64,000 bases of DNA from Sphingobacterium sp. R2 (lineage in GTDB: Bacteria; Bacteroidota; Bacteroidia; Sphingobacteriales; Sphingobacteriaceae): contig NZ_CP142884.1 of the NCBI RefSeq assembly GCF_040760075.1, forward strand, positions 186,001-250,000. Direction: 5' to 3'. Within the stretch, counting starts at the first letter, position 1, and each line of letters starts with the position of its first letter. Positions 26,001 to 35,369 of this stretch are shown piece by piece. The position numbers and the translations under genes were made by a program. The notes under the pieces were generated by a model. It searched no databases, was not told the DNA's origin, and worked only from the letters and a program-made list of their open reading frames with translations.

Positions 26001-29000
26001 ATGAACAAATTCATTAAAAATATCATTGCCTTTTCCATAAAGAATAAAGCTTTTACCTTTATTTGGGTGGGTATTTTGGCTATTTCTGGTTTTATCAGTT
26101 TTAAAAGTATGCCTATTGAGGCATTTCCGGATGTTACAAATACACAGATAACTATCATTACCCAATGGAATGGTCGGAGTGCAGAGGAAGTCGAACGTTT
26201 TGTGACTACACCGATTGAATTGGGTATGAGCCCGGTACAAAAGAAAACGAGTATACGCAGCACGACCATGTTTGGCCTCTCCATTGTCAAAATCATCTTT
26301 GATGATGGTGTCGACGATACTTTTGCCCGCAACCAAGTCAATAACCTCTTGCGGTCTGTGAGCCTGCCAGACGATGTCGATCCCGATGTACAGCCCCCTT
26401 ACGGTCCTACAGGAGAGATTTTCCGCTATACTTTACACAGCGATCAACGCAATTCACGCGACCTCCTTACTTTACAGACATGGGTCATTGACCGGGCGCT
26501 GCGGGGTGTCCCCGGCGTAGCCGATATCAATGTTTTTGGCGGACAAGATTTGGTTTACGAAATCAGTACGGACCCTATAAAACTTGACAAATTTAATCTG
26601 ACACCTTTACAGGTATTTGATGCCGTGAGCAAAAGTAACCTGAATGTCGGTGGAGATGTCATCGAAAAAAGCGGTCAATCCTATGTAGTACGCGGTATTG
26701 GTCTAGTCAACTCAATCAATGACATCGAAAATATCACCGTAATCAATCAAAAGGGAAATCCTGTATTCGTCAAGAATGTGGCTGAAGTGAGAGAAAGCGC
26801 GATGCCTCGCGTGGGTCAAGCCGGTTTTGGAAAGAATGATGATGTGGTAGCAGGAACCATCGTGATGCGCAAAGGTGAAAATCCAAGAGAGGTATTGACT
26901 GCTGTAAAAGCAAAAATAGATGAGCTTAACAACAAAATCCTCCCCAAGGACGTCAAGATGCAAACTTTTTATGACCGTGACAACCTCATGGATTTCACGA
27001 CACATACCGTTATGCATAACTTGATCGAAGGTATTGTGCTTGTCACCTTGATGGTACTGCTCTTTATGGCAGACTGGCGCACCACAGTTATTGTTTCCAT
27101 TATCATACCACTCGCCTTACTTTTTGCTTTTCTATGCCTTAAACTAGCCGGAATGAGTGCCAATCTGCTTTCTTTGGGCGCGGTAGACTTCGGTATTATT
27201 ATCGACGGTGCCGTGGTTATGGTGGAAGGGATATTTGTCATGCTGGACCATAAGGCACACAAACTTGGCATGGAAAAATTCAACAAGATGGCCAAAGCTG
27301 GCTGGATCAAACAGACAGGAACGGGATTGGGAAAAGCCATCTTTTTTTCCAAACTGATTATCATTACCTCATTGATTCCTATTTTTTCCTTCCAGAAGGT
27401 AGAGGGAAAGATGTTTGCGCCACTAGCCTTCACCCTAGGTTTTGCCTTATTGGGAGCGCTGCTTTTTACCTTAACGCTCGTTCCAGCTTTATCACATATT
27501 CTGCTCAATAAAAATGTGCGGGAGCGCCACAATCCTTTTGTGGAATTCTGGAATAGCGTCGTCGCTAAAGGATTTGGTTTCACGTTTAGAAACAAACGTC
27601 TGAGCATGATCCTCGCAATTACTTTATTGGCGGTAGTCTTGTTTTCAGCAAAATTTTTAGGAACAGAATTTTTACCGACATTAAACGAAGGATCCCTTTG
27701 GGTTACTGCCGAGATGCCTATGAGTACTTCTTTACGTGAATCGGTTAAAACAACCAAACTATTAAAAAGTACGTTGGAAACCTTCCCTGAGGTCACTGGT
27801 GTACTCTCCCAAACTGGACGGAGCAACGATGGTACAGATCCTAACGGGTTTGGTTTTGTTCAGTTTGCTGTAGCGCTAAAACCCAAAGAAGAATGGACAC
27901 GCAAGATCACTATGGATCAGCTGATTGATGAAATGGACCACAAACTCAAACAATACCAGGGCATTACTTACAACTACTCACAGCCTATTTCGGATAATGT
28001 TGCTGAGGCTGTTGCTGGTTTTAAAGCTGAAAACGGAATCAAGATTTTTGGTGACGACCTAACAACTTTAGACCATCTTGCAAAAGAAGTTTATGCACAA
28101 ATAAAAGGTATACAAGGAATTAAAGATCCAGGTATTATTCTCAATATTGGCCAGCCCGAAGTGAGTGTGGTATTGGATCGAACCCGTATGGCAGCGTTTA
28201 ACGTTTTGCCGGCCGATGCACAGGCGGTGCTCGAAATGGCATTCGGAGGAAAAACAGCCTCAATCTTGTACGATGGCGAACGGAAATTCAATATCCGCCT
28301 GCGCTACGCTCCCGAATACCGTAAAACAGAAAAAGACATTGCGCAGCTGATGGTTCCCTGTGGTGATGGCACATTGATTCCGTTGAAAAGTATCGCGACC
28401 ATTGAAAAAGATAACGGTGCTGCTTTTATCTATCGCGACAACATCAAACGCTATATCGGTATTAAATTTTCCATCCGTGACCGTGATTTAGGAAGCACCA
28501 TTGCAGAAGCACAACAAAAGGTTAGTAAAATTAAGCTTCCGGAAGGGTATTCCATTGGCTGGACTGGGCAATTTGAAAATCAGCAACGTGCTACACACCG
28601 TTTAGCTCAGGTGGTTCCGATCAGTCTGGTTGTTATCTTCTTCTTACTGTTCATTTTGTTTGGTAACATCAAAGACTCTTTGCTCGTATTAGCAAACGTT
28701 CCTTTTGCACTGATTGGCGGAATTATAGCTTTGCACGTTACAGGTATGAATTTTGGGATATCAGCAGGCGTAGGCATGATTGCATTATTCGGTATATGTA
28801 TTCAGAATGGAGTTATCCTGATTTCAGAATTTCATCAGAATAAGAAAGATGGACTACCGAATGACCAATCGATCTATAAAGGTGTAAAATCGCGAACAAG
28901 ACCTGTGGTTATGACAGCATTGATGGCTTCTATAGGACTCTTACCAGCTGCACTATCTACGGGTATCGGTTCGGAATCACAAAAACCACTGGCGATCGTG

Positions 29001-29108
29001 ATCATCGGCGGACTAATCTCAGCAACCATATTGACCTTGCTGGTTTTTCCGATCATCTATGATATCTTCAATAGAAAAGAAAAGATTCAGCAAACAATAG
29101 CCGAATAG
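26001..29108 (+). CDS. CusA/CzcA-family heavy-metal RND pump
   Basis: A 1035-residue inner-membrane proton/metal antiporter with 12 expected TM helices. It carries the family N-terminus SIKNKAFTFIWVGILAI..AFPDVTNTQ, and in TM4 the motif DFGIIIDGAVVMVEG, which matches the CzcA-type (divalent Zn/Co/Cd) rather than the CusA monovalent signature. The usual Asn after the last Glu is Gly. The periplasmic docking domains are present at full length. With the upstream adaptor and channel it exports metal out of the cell, under the two-component system just upstream. The exact metal is an inference. Confidence 0.93.
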   Translation: MNKFIKNIIAFSIKNKAFTFIWVGILAISGFISFKSMPIEAFPDVTNTQITIITQWNGRSAEEVERFVTTPIELGMSPVQKKTSIRSTTMFGLSIVKIIFDDGVDDTFARNQVNNLLRSVSLPDDVDPDVQPPYGPTGEIFRYTLHSDQRNSRDLLTLQTWVIDRALRGVPGVADINVFGGQDLVYEISTDPIKLDKFNLTPLQVFDAVSKSNLNVGGDVIEKSGQSYVVRGIGLVNSINDIENITVINQKGNPVFVKNVAEVRESAMPRVGQAGFGKNDDVVAGTIVMRKGENPREVLTAVKAKIDELNNKILPKDVKMQTFYDRDNLMDFTTHTVMHNLIEGIVLVTLMVLLFMADWRTTVIVSIIIPLALLFAFLCLKLAGMSANLLSLGAVDFGIIIDGAVVMVEGIFVMLDHKAHKLGMEKFNKMAKAGWIKQTGTGLGKAIFFSKLIIITSLIPIFSFQKVEGKMFAPLAFTLGFALLGALLFTLTLVPALSHILLNKNVRERHNPFVEFWNSVVAKGFGFTFRNKRLSMILAITLLAVVLFSAKFLGTEFLPTLNEGSLWVTAEMPMSTSLRESVKTTKLLKSTLETFPEVTGVLSQTGRSNDGTDPNGFGFVQFAVALKPKEEWTRKITMDQLIDEMDHKLKQYQGITYNYSQPISDNVAEAVAGFKAENGIKIFGDDLTTLDHLAKEVYAQIKGIQGIKDPGIILNIGQPEVSVVLDRTRMAAFNVLPADAQAVLEMAFGGKTASILYDGERKFNIRLRYAPEYRKTEKDIAQLMVPCGDGTLIPLKSIATIEKDNGAAFIYRDNIKRYIGIKFSIRDRDLGSTIAEAQQKVSKIKLPEGYSIGWTGQFENQQRATHRLAQVVPISLVVIFFLLFILFGNIKDSLLVLANVPFALIGGIIALHVTGMNFGISAGVGMIALFGICIQNGVILISEFHQNKKDGLPNDQSIYKGVKSRTRPVVMTALMASIGLLPAALSTGIGSESQKPLAIVIIGGLISATILTLLVFPIIYDIFNRKEKIQQTIAE

Positions 29109-29328
29109 TGTTGTCTATAGCTTATATACAATTTATCAAATTAATGAACACCATCAATACTGCGCTAAGCGATAACAACCCATGCCAATTGCATAGGCAG
29201 TATCGATGTAACAATTGTATCTCTTGCGGCTTTTAAATTTAAAAAGCGATAAAAAGCCCTTAATTTTGCAATAAATTACCTTCCTTAAAACAATTTGTGT
29301 GTTAAGGATCAAAACAAATAATATATTT

Positions 29329-30162
29329 ATGACTATTCTCACATTTACAATCATCCTTCTCTTAGGTGCTTATGTAGCAGGGTTATTAGGATCGCTGACA
29401 GGCTTAGGGGGTGGGGTCGTTGTGATACCTTTATTAACACTCTTCTTTCATGTTGATATTCGCTATGCCATTGGAGCAGCCCTGCTTGCTTCAATCGCCA
29501 CTTCTTCTGGTGCTGCAACAGCTTATGTCAAGGAAGGCATTACCAATATCCGGCTAGGTATGTTTTTAGAAATCGCTACCACCATTGGGGCGGTCATTGG
29601 CGCTGTTATCGCCATTTATATGCCGACCAATACCATCGCCATAATCTTTGGTTTTGTACTGATCTTCTCTGCAGCGATGACTGTACGTAAGAAAAATGAG
29701 CACGCGCACGCTGGCGGTTCCCCGTTAGCTGAAAAACTGAAGCTAAACAGTACCTATCCAGTTGAGGGGAAATTAATCCCCTACAAGCTAACCAATATTG
29801 TGGGAGGTTTTTCATTGATGGGTGTGGCGGGCGTTATCTCCGGTTTATTGGGGATCGGTTCCGGATCCCTTAAAGTACTTGCAATGGATAGCATGATGAA
29901 AATTCCATTTAAAGTCAGTACAACAACGAGTAACTTTATGATCGGTGTTACCGCAGCAGCTTCTGCAGTGGTGTATCTGCAAAGAGGTTATATGGATCCC
30001 GGTATTGCATTTCCGGTAATTTTAGGCGTATTAGGCGGCGCCATTACAGGATCTAAGCTCCTAAAACGTATGAATCCAAAGACTTTACGTATCATTTTCG
30101 CTGTCGCCATAACATTCGTGGCCTTAGAGATGATTTTCAACGGATTCCAGCATAAATTTTAA
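29329..30162 (+). CDS. TauE/SafE (TSUP) family membrane transporter
   Basis: A 277-residue integral membrane protein with about eight helices. Both TSUP repeats show the Gly-rich signature: GLLGSLTGLGGGVVVIPLL near the N-terminus and ISGLLGIGSGSLKVL in the second half. Such proteins export sulfite, sulfoacetate or related organosulfur anions. The ATG at 29329 is preferred over a GTG ten codons upstream because it begins directly before the first helix. It is followed by a DUF1634 gene, a known genomic partner. A -7 element candidate TAATTTTG lies at 29261-29268. Confidence 0.9.
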   Translation: MTILTFTIILLLGAYVAGLLGSLTGLGGGVVVIPLLTLFFHVDIRYAIGAALLASIATSSGAATAYVKEGITNIRLGMFLEIATTIGAVIGAVIAIYMPTNTIAIIFGFVLIFSAAMTVRKKNEHAHAGGSPLAEKLKLNSTYPVEGKLIPYKLTNIVGGFSLMGVAGVISGLLGIGSGSLKVLAMDSMMKIPFKVSTTTSNFMIGVTAAASAVVYLQRGYMDPGIAFPVILGVLGGAITGSKLLKRMNPKTLRIIFAVAITFVALEMIFNGFQHKF

Positions 30163-30240
30163 AAAACATACGTTACGCAATTAGCATAATAATAGTGTAA
30201 GATCCTTCACCTATAGGAAGAAGGAAAACAAATAATCAAA

Positions 30241-30642
30241 ATGAAACACGTATTTTCCAAAAATTATTGGGGAGACAAAGATATCTCGCTACTCGTCGGA
30301 CAAATTTTACGAACAGGAGTTGTTATCGCTTCTTCCATTCTCATCCTGGGCGGCATCCTTTACCTCATCGTTCATGGACAAGAAACTGTACCGAATTACA
30401 GCGATTTTGTCGGTGAGGGAAACTCCAATACCACAATTACCGGAATCATTACTGGCGCATTGAGCCGAAATGTTCCCCAAATCATACAGCTCGGTGTCCT
30501 CTTATTAATTTTCACTCCTATTGTACGGGTGATTGGTTCACTATTTGGATTTGTAATCGAAAAGGACAAGCTTTATATCATCATTACATTGATCGTATTA
30601 GCTGTCATTATAGGAAGTATTCTTAGCGGCGTCAAGGGATAA
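30241..30642 (+). CDS. DUF1634 membrane protein
   Basis: A 133-residue protein with three hydrophobic segments (about 20-42, 78-100 and 110-130). It has the DUF1634 pattern DISLLVGQILRTGVVIASSILILGG at the N-terminal helix. DUF1634 genes are repeatedly found directly next to TSUP transporter genes, as here (78 bases downstream), and are thought to be an accessory subunit. No catalytic motif is present. Confidence 0.85.
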   Translation: MKHVFSKNYWGDKDISLLVGQILRTGVVIASSILILGGILYLIVHGQETVPNYSDFVGEGNSNTTITGIITGALSRNVPQIIQLGVLLLIFTPIVRVIGSLFGFVIEKDKLYIIITLIVLAVIIGSILSGVKG

Positions 30643-30650
30643 TAATCGCC

Positions 30651-31190
30651 TTATCTCTTGGCGCGCAGCCAAGAAGATTTCTCCAGCACATATTCAAAGT
30701 TCTTCCTTTCAGGTTCATTTATGTAGCTCACGGTCCGCTCCGCGACTTTGATTGCCCCCAAGCGTTCCACAGCCTTCTGCGAACGATAATTCTCTGCACC
30801 AACGTGCATAAAAATGCTGTCTACAAAATTGAAAGCAAAGTCAAACATCATCTCTTTTACCAAAGGATTAATGCCCACCCCCCAATAAGCGCGCGCATAA
30901 AAGGTAAATCCAACAAAAATTGATTGCCCAACCTGGTCAAGCCCATAATACCGTGTACTGCCAATGCATGCATGATTCTTCTTATCATAGATCAAATAAG
31001 CTGATTTACTTGCCAAAGCAGCCTCAAAAAATTGGCGGAAAACATCTTCTTTCCAACGGTCTTTATTGGGATGTTGTTCCCAGATCAGCGGGTCCTTGGC
31101 AACTTGGTATAGCGCCTCGAAATCCGATGGGTCCATGATCCTCAATAAAACATGATCATTTTCGAGCGTGTTGGGGGCGACAAACTTCAT
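30651..31190 (-). CDS. RimJ/RimL-like GNAT N-acetyltransferase
   Basis: A 179-residue GNAT_3 type enzyme. It shows the N-terminal VLLRIMDPSDFEAL segment, the acetyl-CoA binding core GVGINPLVKEMMFDFAF and a C-terminal GAENYRSQKAVERLGA helix that is typical of ribosomal-protein or small-molecule acetyltransferases. The substrate is unknown. It converges on the DUF1634 gene with 8 bases between. There is a short CTTGGC/GCCAAG inverted repeat inside its 3' end. Confidence 0.85.
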   Translation of the reverse strand: MKFVAPNTLENDHVLLRIMDPSDFEALYQVAKDPLIWEQHPNKDRWKEDVFRQFFEAALASKSAYLIYDKKNHACIGSTRYYGLDQVGQSIFVGFTFYARAYWGVGINPLVKEMMFDFAFNFVDSIFMHVGAENYRSQKAVERLGAIKVAERTVSYINEPERKNFEYVLEKSSWLRAKR

Positions 31191-31434
31191 GCGGCACAGT
31201 GCTAGTTTAGTAATCGAAATATTTCAATTTATACAGAATATACCAATTAATGATGAAATTAGCTAAATTAAGGGGCCAGCAAGACAAATATTACATAGAA
31301 ATGTAGATCTAACAAAAATTTTATTCAAATATGAAGCTAAGCTAGTGCAACTTAACCGTAATCTAATGTAGGTGTTGATAGGAATCTTAGCGCATCTAAA
31401 ATTAGCTTTACAAAATTTTGTATTTTACAGCCAA

Positions 31435-32022
31435 ATGGAACAATTTAGAGAATTTGTAAAACAACGTATTGATGTCACAGAGGACGAACTGAATGACATC
31501 GTTTCACGTTATCAAGTCAAAAAAATAAAGAAAAAAGAGTACTTTCTACGCGCCGGTGAAATCTGCCATCATGAAGCATATGTGGTGAGCGGTCTATTTA
31601 AATCATTCTATATCACTGCCGACGGGATAGAACATATTCTACAATTTGCGATTGAAGATTGGTGGATTGGTGATATTGCGAGCTTCAACTATCAGGAGCC
31701 GGCACTACAAAACATCCAGGCGCTAGAAAACGCTGTTGTGCTTACCCTCTCAAAAAAAGATAAAGACAAACTGTACAAAGACCATCCAATCTTTGAAAAA
31801 CTTTCTAGGATAATGGCACAGCGTGCACAGGTAGCATCCCAACATCGCATCATTTCGAGTATCGGATTTACTGCTCAGGAGAGATATCTTGATTTTATCA
31901 AGCGGTACCCCAAAATCTACCCTAGGATTTCAAATATGCAATTAGCATCCTATCTCGGCGTCACACAGGAGTTTCTTAGTCGCCTAAAAAGACAGCTCTT
32001 GAAGCCTAATCGAAATTCTTGA
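31435..32022 (+). CDS. Crp/Fnr-family transcriptional regulator
   Basis: A 195-residue regulator. The cyclic-nucleotide-binding-like beta-roll (about residues 20-120) contains YFLRAGEICHHEAYVVSGLF, and the C-terminal helix-turn-helix (about 150-190) contains MQLASYLGVTQEFLSRLKRQL. A GTG 21 codons upstream is in frame, but the ATG at 31435 gives the usual family N-terminus MEQFREFV. No iron-sulfur cysteine cluster is evident. It is followed 102 bases on by a YceI gene on the same strand, which could be a target. Confidence 0.85.
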   Translation: MEQFREFVKQRIDVTEDELNDIVSRYQVKKIKKKEYFLRAGEICHHEAYVVSGLFKSFYITADGIEHILQFAIEDWWIGDIASFNYQEPALQNIQALENAVVLTLSKKDKDKLYKDHPIFEKLSRIMAQRAQVASQHRIISSIGFTAQERYLDFIKRYPKIYPRISNMQLASYLGVTQEFLSRLKRQLLKPNRNS

Positions 32023-32064
32023 CCTACATCAATTTTTTCTTTCCAAGTTTATACCAACTTTGCA

Positions 32065-32072
32065 TAAATTTG
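32065..32072 (+). promoter_or_regulatory. Candidate -7 element for the YceI gene
   Basis: TAAATTTG is an exact TAnnTTTG match 52 bases before the YceI ATG. No clear -33 element lies at the expected distance, so support is partial. Confidence 0.35.
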
Positions 32073-32124
32073 TTCAAACAAACAATTTGAACATATTTCA
32101 GTTATATAAATAAAAGAAAATAAG

Positions 32125-32718
32125 ATGAATAGATTTTTCCAAGTTTTGGCAGTAGCAGTATTAATGATTAATGTTGCTGTAGCACAAGTAAAATGGTCTG
32201 CAGACCCAGCGCATACAAATGCAAGATTTGACGTAAAGCACTTAGGTATCAGCTTTGTCGATGGTGATTTTACAAAAGTAGAAGGTACAGTTGAAACTGC
32301 AACAGGTACAAGTTTTAACAATGCCAAAATCAATTTTTCTATTGATGTCAACAGTATCGATACTCGTGTCGCTGCCCGTGACAACCATTTGAAAACTGAC
32401 GATTTTTTCGCTGCGGAAAAATTCCCTAAAATGACATTGAAGTCTGTTAGTTTTAAAAATGCAAAAGTAAAAGGAAAATATGTGATGGTAGCGGATCTAA
32501 CAATCCGTGATGTAACGAAAAAAGTGACATTCGAGGTAACTCAAAATGGGGGGATCATTACCGATCCTTGGGGCAAAACACGTGCAGGCTTCACTGCTAA
32601 AACAACAATTAACCGCCACGACTTTGGCTTGAAATACAACGATAAACTACCTTCGGGTGTAGAAGCTGTTGCTTCGGATGTTGATATCATTGTAAACACT
32701 GAATTGGTGTTAAATTAA
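32125..32718 (+). CDS. YceI-family periplasmic lipid-binding protein
   Basis: A 197-residue protein with a signal peptide (residues 1-21, ending in VAVA/Q). The mature part is the YceI lipocalin-like beta-barrel: it opens with KWSADPAHTNARFDVKHLG and has the conserved TGTSFNNAKINFSIDVNSIDT and IRDVTKKVTFEV segments. Family members bind polyisoprenoid or fatty-acid chains and are induced by high pH or stress. Its gene is followed by a terminator hairpin, so it is monocistronic. Confidence 0.93.
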   Translation: MNRFFQVLAVAVLMINVAVAQVKWSADPAHTNARFDVKHLGISFVDGDFTKVEGTVETATGTSFNNAKINFSIDVNSIDTRVAARDNHLKTDDFFAAEKFPKMTLKSVSFKNAKVKGKYVMVADLTIRDVTKKVTFEVTQNGGIITDPWGKTRAGFTAKTTINRHDFGLKYNDKLPSGVEAVASDVDIIVNTELVLN

Positions 32719-32745
32719 TTGGGAAATAATAAATCACACAAACTT

Positions 32746-32785
32746 GGTGGCTATCCGATTTGATATCAGATAGCCATCATTTTTT
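32746..32785 (+). terminator. Rho-independent terminator of the YceI gene
   Basis: GGTGGCTATC (32746-32755) pairs with GATAGCCATC (32769-32778, one G-U pair), followed by a T-run (32780-32785). Its tail touches the stop codon of the convergent SDR gene. Confidence 0.7.
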
Positions 32786-33569
32786 ACAGACCTTTTAACA
32801 GACCGCCATCCAGCGGAATATTGGCACCGGTAAGATAGCTTGCATAGGTTGAGCAAAGGAAAGCGACAAGATAGCCGTATTCCTCAGGTTTACCCAGGCG
32901 TTGTGCCGGAACCTGTTTTAAGCGTATTTGCAGCGCCTCATCATACGATATGCCCAAACGTTGTGCATCCAGATCGGTTAGCGACTGTATGCGGTCGGTA
33001 TCAAATAGTCCTGTCAGGATACTGTTTACAGTCACACCATCTTTGGCAACATCCTCCGCCAGCGATTTACTCCAACTAACCAATGCCGTACGAATAGTAT
33101 TGGATAATACCAAGTTAGAAACGGGCTCCTTCACCGTAGAAGAAGAAACATTGATAATACGACCATATCCGTTAGCTTGCATATAGGGCAGCGCGCATCC
33201 GGTCGTGTAGCAGTGATTTTGAAACAAGAGCTCAAAAGCGTCCTGATAATCTGAAAGATGCTTTTGAGCAATGGTTCCTGCTTGGGGTCCATTCGAATTG
33301 TTGATTAAAATATCAACCTTATTCGACTCAAAATAATGTGCTATCTGTTTTTTATAGGCTTCGTGATCGTTGTAATTCACCAGCAAATATTGATGTACCT
33401 GCCCTTTAGACCGGTCTAAACTTTCACAGGCATGCTGTAGCTTTTGCTCATTTCGGGAGGCTAATGTTACCGATACGCCACAAGAGGCAAGCACTCGGGC
33501 AATCCCGGCACCTATACCGGTTGAACTCGCTCCAATCAAAGCCTTTTTTCCAGTTAGATTAATTTCCAT
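32784..33569 (-). CDS. Atypical short-chain dehydrogenase/reductase (BKR-like)
   Basis: A 261-residue Rossmann-fold protein. The coenzyme loop is GASSTGIGAGIA (about 14-25) and the NNSNGP and SSSTVKEP segments are present. Where classical SDRs have Tyr-x3-Lys, this protein reads SNTIR, so both catalytic residues are missing. This matches a known subgroup of 3-oxoacyl-ACP reductase-like SDRs whose tetrad is imperfect. Catalysis may differ or be absent. It converges on YceI and lies 77 bases from the next minus-strand gene, AarF. Confidence 0.88.
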   Translation of the reverse strand: MEINLTGKKALIGASSTGIGAGIARVLASCGVSVTLASRNEQKLQHACESLDRSKGQVHQYLLVNYNDHEAYKKQIAHYFESNKVDILINNSNGPQAGTIAQKHLSDYQDAFELLFQNHCYTTGCALPYMQANGYGRIINVSSSTVKEPVSNLVLSNTIRTALVSWSKSLAEDVAKDGVTVNSILTGLFDTDRIQSLTDLDAQRLGISYDEALQIRLKQVPAQRLGKPEEYGYLVAFLCSTYASYLTGANIPLDGGLLKGL

Positions 33570-33646
33570 ATTTTGTTATTTCCTATCTTATTCTTTAGCT
33601 ACATTCCCAACCATCCTTCTTCACTAAAACACCATCTTCGATAACA

Positions 33647-35299
33647 CTAATCGTTGTCTTTTGCCCGAATCATGGCAATAAATAAATAGACTGCAAAAAC
33701 CCAAGCCGAACCTAAGCATATCCAGGCAAAAACTGGGATTCCCCACCATTTCGGTTCAACTCGCGCTACGATGATCATTCCGCCCAACAAATTGAGCGAC
33801 ATAAACATAATGCCAATGACGATACGATTGACCCCTTTTCTTAAGATCGTATTGAAAGATCGGGCGCTGATCAAACGATGGTTGAGGGTAAAATTCCCGG
33901 TCCGGAATAAGCGAACGAGCGCACGCATATCTTCTGGTAGTTTCTCCACATCACGAACAAAGGACTCCACTTTATATTTTCCTTTTTTGAACATGGCCTG
34001 CGGAGAGAGCCTTTCCATCATAATGCGCCGCGCAAAGGGCTTAATGCTTTCCATAATGTTGAGATCAGGATATAATTGGCGCCCTATCCCCTCCATCAGT
34101 GAGATGCCCCGCATCAACTGATAGATATACTCTGGAAAATACAGGCGATTGTCGCCAATAATTTTCCATAGTTTATTGAATAATAAATCTAAGCTAAGAT
34201 CGCCAAGTGAGACATTGTCGATCATATCAAAAATCTCATAAAGCGAGCGCTCAAACTGATTCCGGTCTGGTATATGACTGACGACAGCGACATCTTCAAT
34301 CACGTCAGCAAGCCGGACAGCATCTTCGGATATGGCCGATTGAATAAACTCTTCCAGCAGTCTACGGTCTATGCCCAATAATTTACCCATATTTCCAAAA
34401 TCCAAAAAGGCAATTCGCCCATCTGGCATTACCATCATATTTCCTGGATGCGGATCACCATGGAAGAAACCATGGATAATAACTTGTTCGAGATACAAAT
34501 TGATCCCATTTTTAACAAGCAATTGAACATCCATTCCCCGCCGCTTGATTTCTGCCACATCGGTAACTTTAAAACCATCCAGATACTCCATGCAAAGCAC
34601 ACGATCAGACGATAGTTCGGGGTAAACTCTCGGCACCTTAATATCTTTATTTCCCTTAAAATTTTTAGCGAACCGCTCAATATTGTGTCGTTCAATTGCC
34701 AAAGACATCTCCTCCTGCAAAGTCATGGAGAAAGATTCGACAATCAAAGATAGATTAAGGTTTTCCAGCACATCATTGTACATGGTCAGGATTTTGGCAA
34801 TATCACGCATGAGTGCGAGATCACTGCGCATCAGCTCATCGATACCCGGGCGTCGCACCTTTAACACCACTTGGGTGCCATCTAATAAGGTTGCTCTGTA
34901 CACCTGAGCGATAGACGCTGCAGCAAACGGTTCGGCCACAATCTCCTGAAAATACGCGTCAATATCCAGTTGCAGCTCTTCTGCAAGATAGGATTTAATG
35001 TCGACTTCAAAAGGCGGAACATTATCCTCCAGGCGCTTAAGTTCATCCACCAAATCTTTCGGCAGCAGCCCCTCCCGGGTCGAAGCAGATTGTCCAAGCT
35101 TGATAAAAGCCGGACCTAGCTCCTCAAGCGCCATGCGTATACGCGCATATACACTAACTGTATCGACGTCAATAGGATGATCTACTGACGCTCTAGACCC
35201 TTTCCATGGCAATCGAGCGATTGCGTCTTTAAAACCATATTTGGCCAATATACTTAAGATCTGCGAACTGCGCTGTAACTTCTTTGTCGGATTAAACAT
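33647..35299 (-). CDS. AarF/UbiB-family atypical kinase
   Basis: A 550-residue protein with the ABC1/ADCK/UbiB kinase-like fold. The N-terminal KxGQ-type motif (GPAFIKLGQSAST), the Ala-rich loop (AAASIAQVY), an ATP-site Lys (VVLKVRRPG), HGFFHGDPHPGNM and the DFG motif (FLDFGNMG) are all present. Two hydrophobic segments near the C-terminus (about 505-545) anchor it. Members support ubiquinone or menaquinone synthesis or lipid homeostasis. The ATG at 35299 is preferred over one 18 codons upstream because family N-termini begin close to NPTKKLQRSSQIL. Confidence 0.92.
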   Translation of the reverse strand: MFNPTKKLQRSSQILSILAKYGFKDAIARLPWKGSRASVDHPIDVDTVSVYARIRMALEELGPAFIKLGQSASTREGLLPKDLVDELKRLEDNVPPFEVDIKSYLAEELQLDIDAYFQEIVAEPFAAASIAQVYRATLLDGTQVVLKVRRPGIDELMRSDLALMRDIAKILTMYNDVLENLNLSLIVESFSMTLQEEMSLAIERHNIERFAKNFKGNKDIKVPRVYPELSSDRVLCMEYLDGFKVTDVAEIKRRGMDVQLLVKNGINLYLEQVIIHGFFHGDPHPGNMMVMPDGRIAFLDFGNMGKLLGIDRRLLEEFIQSAISEDAVRLADVIEDVAVVSHIPDRNQFERSLYEIFDMIDNVSLGDLSLDLLFNKLWKIIGDNRLYFPEYIYQLMRGISLMEGIGRQLYPDLNIMESIKPFARRIMMERLSPQAMFKKGKYKVESFVRDVEKLPEDMRALVRLFRTGNFTLNHRLISARSFNTILRKGVNRIVIGIMFMSLNLLGGMIIVARVEPKWWGIPVFAWICLGSAWVFAVYLFIAMIRAKDND

Positions 35300-35369
35300 A
35301 ACGGATCTTGGATTTCGATAACAATATACGAAATATCCATGCGCAAAAAACACAGTTTGCTGTGAAACT

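Noticed and set aside
26969..27826. 285-residue frame antisense to the RND pump gene
   Set aside because: It is a shadow of the pump coding sequence with low-complexity Ser/Thr/Lys-rich content and no domain.
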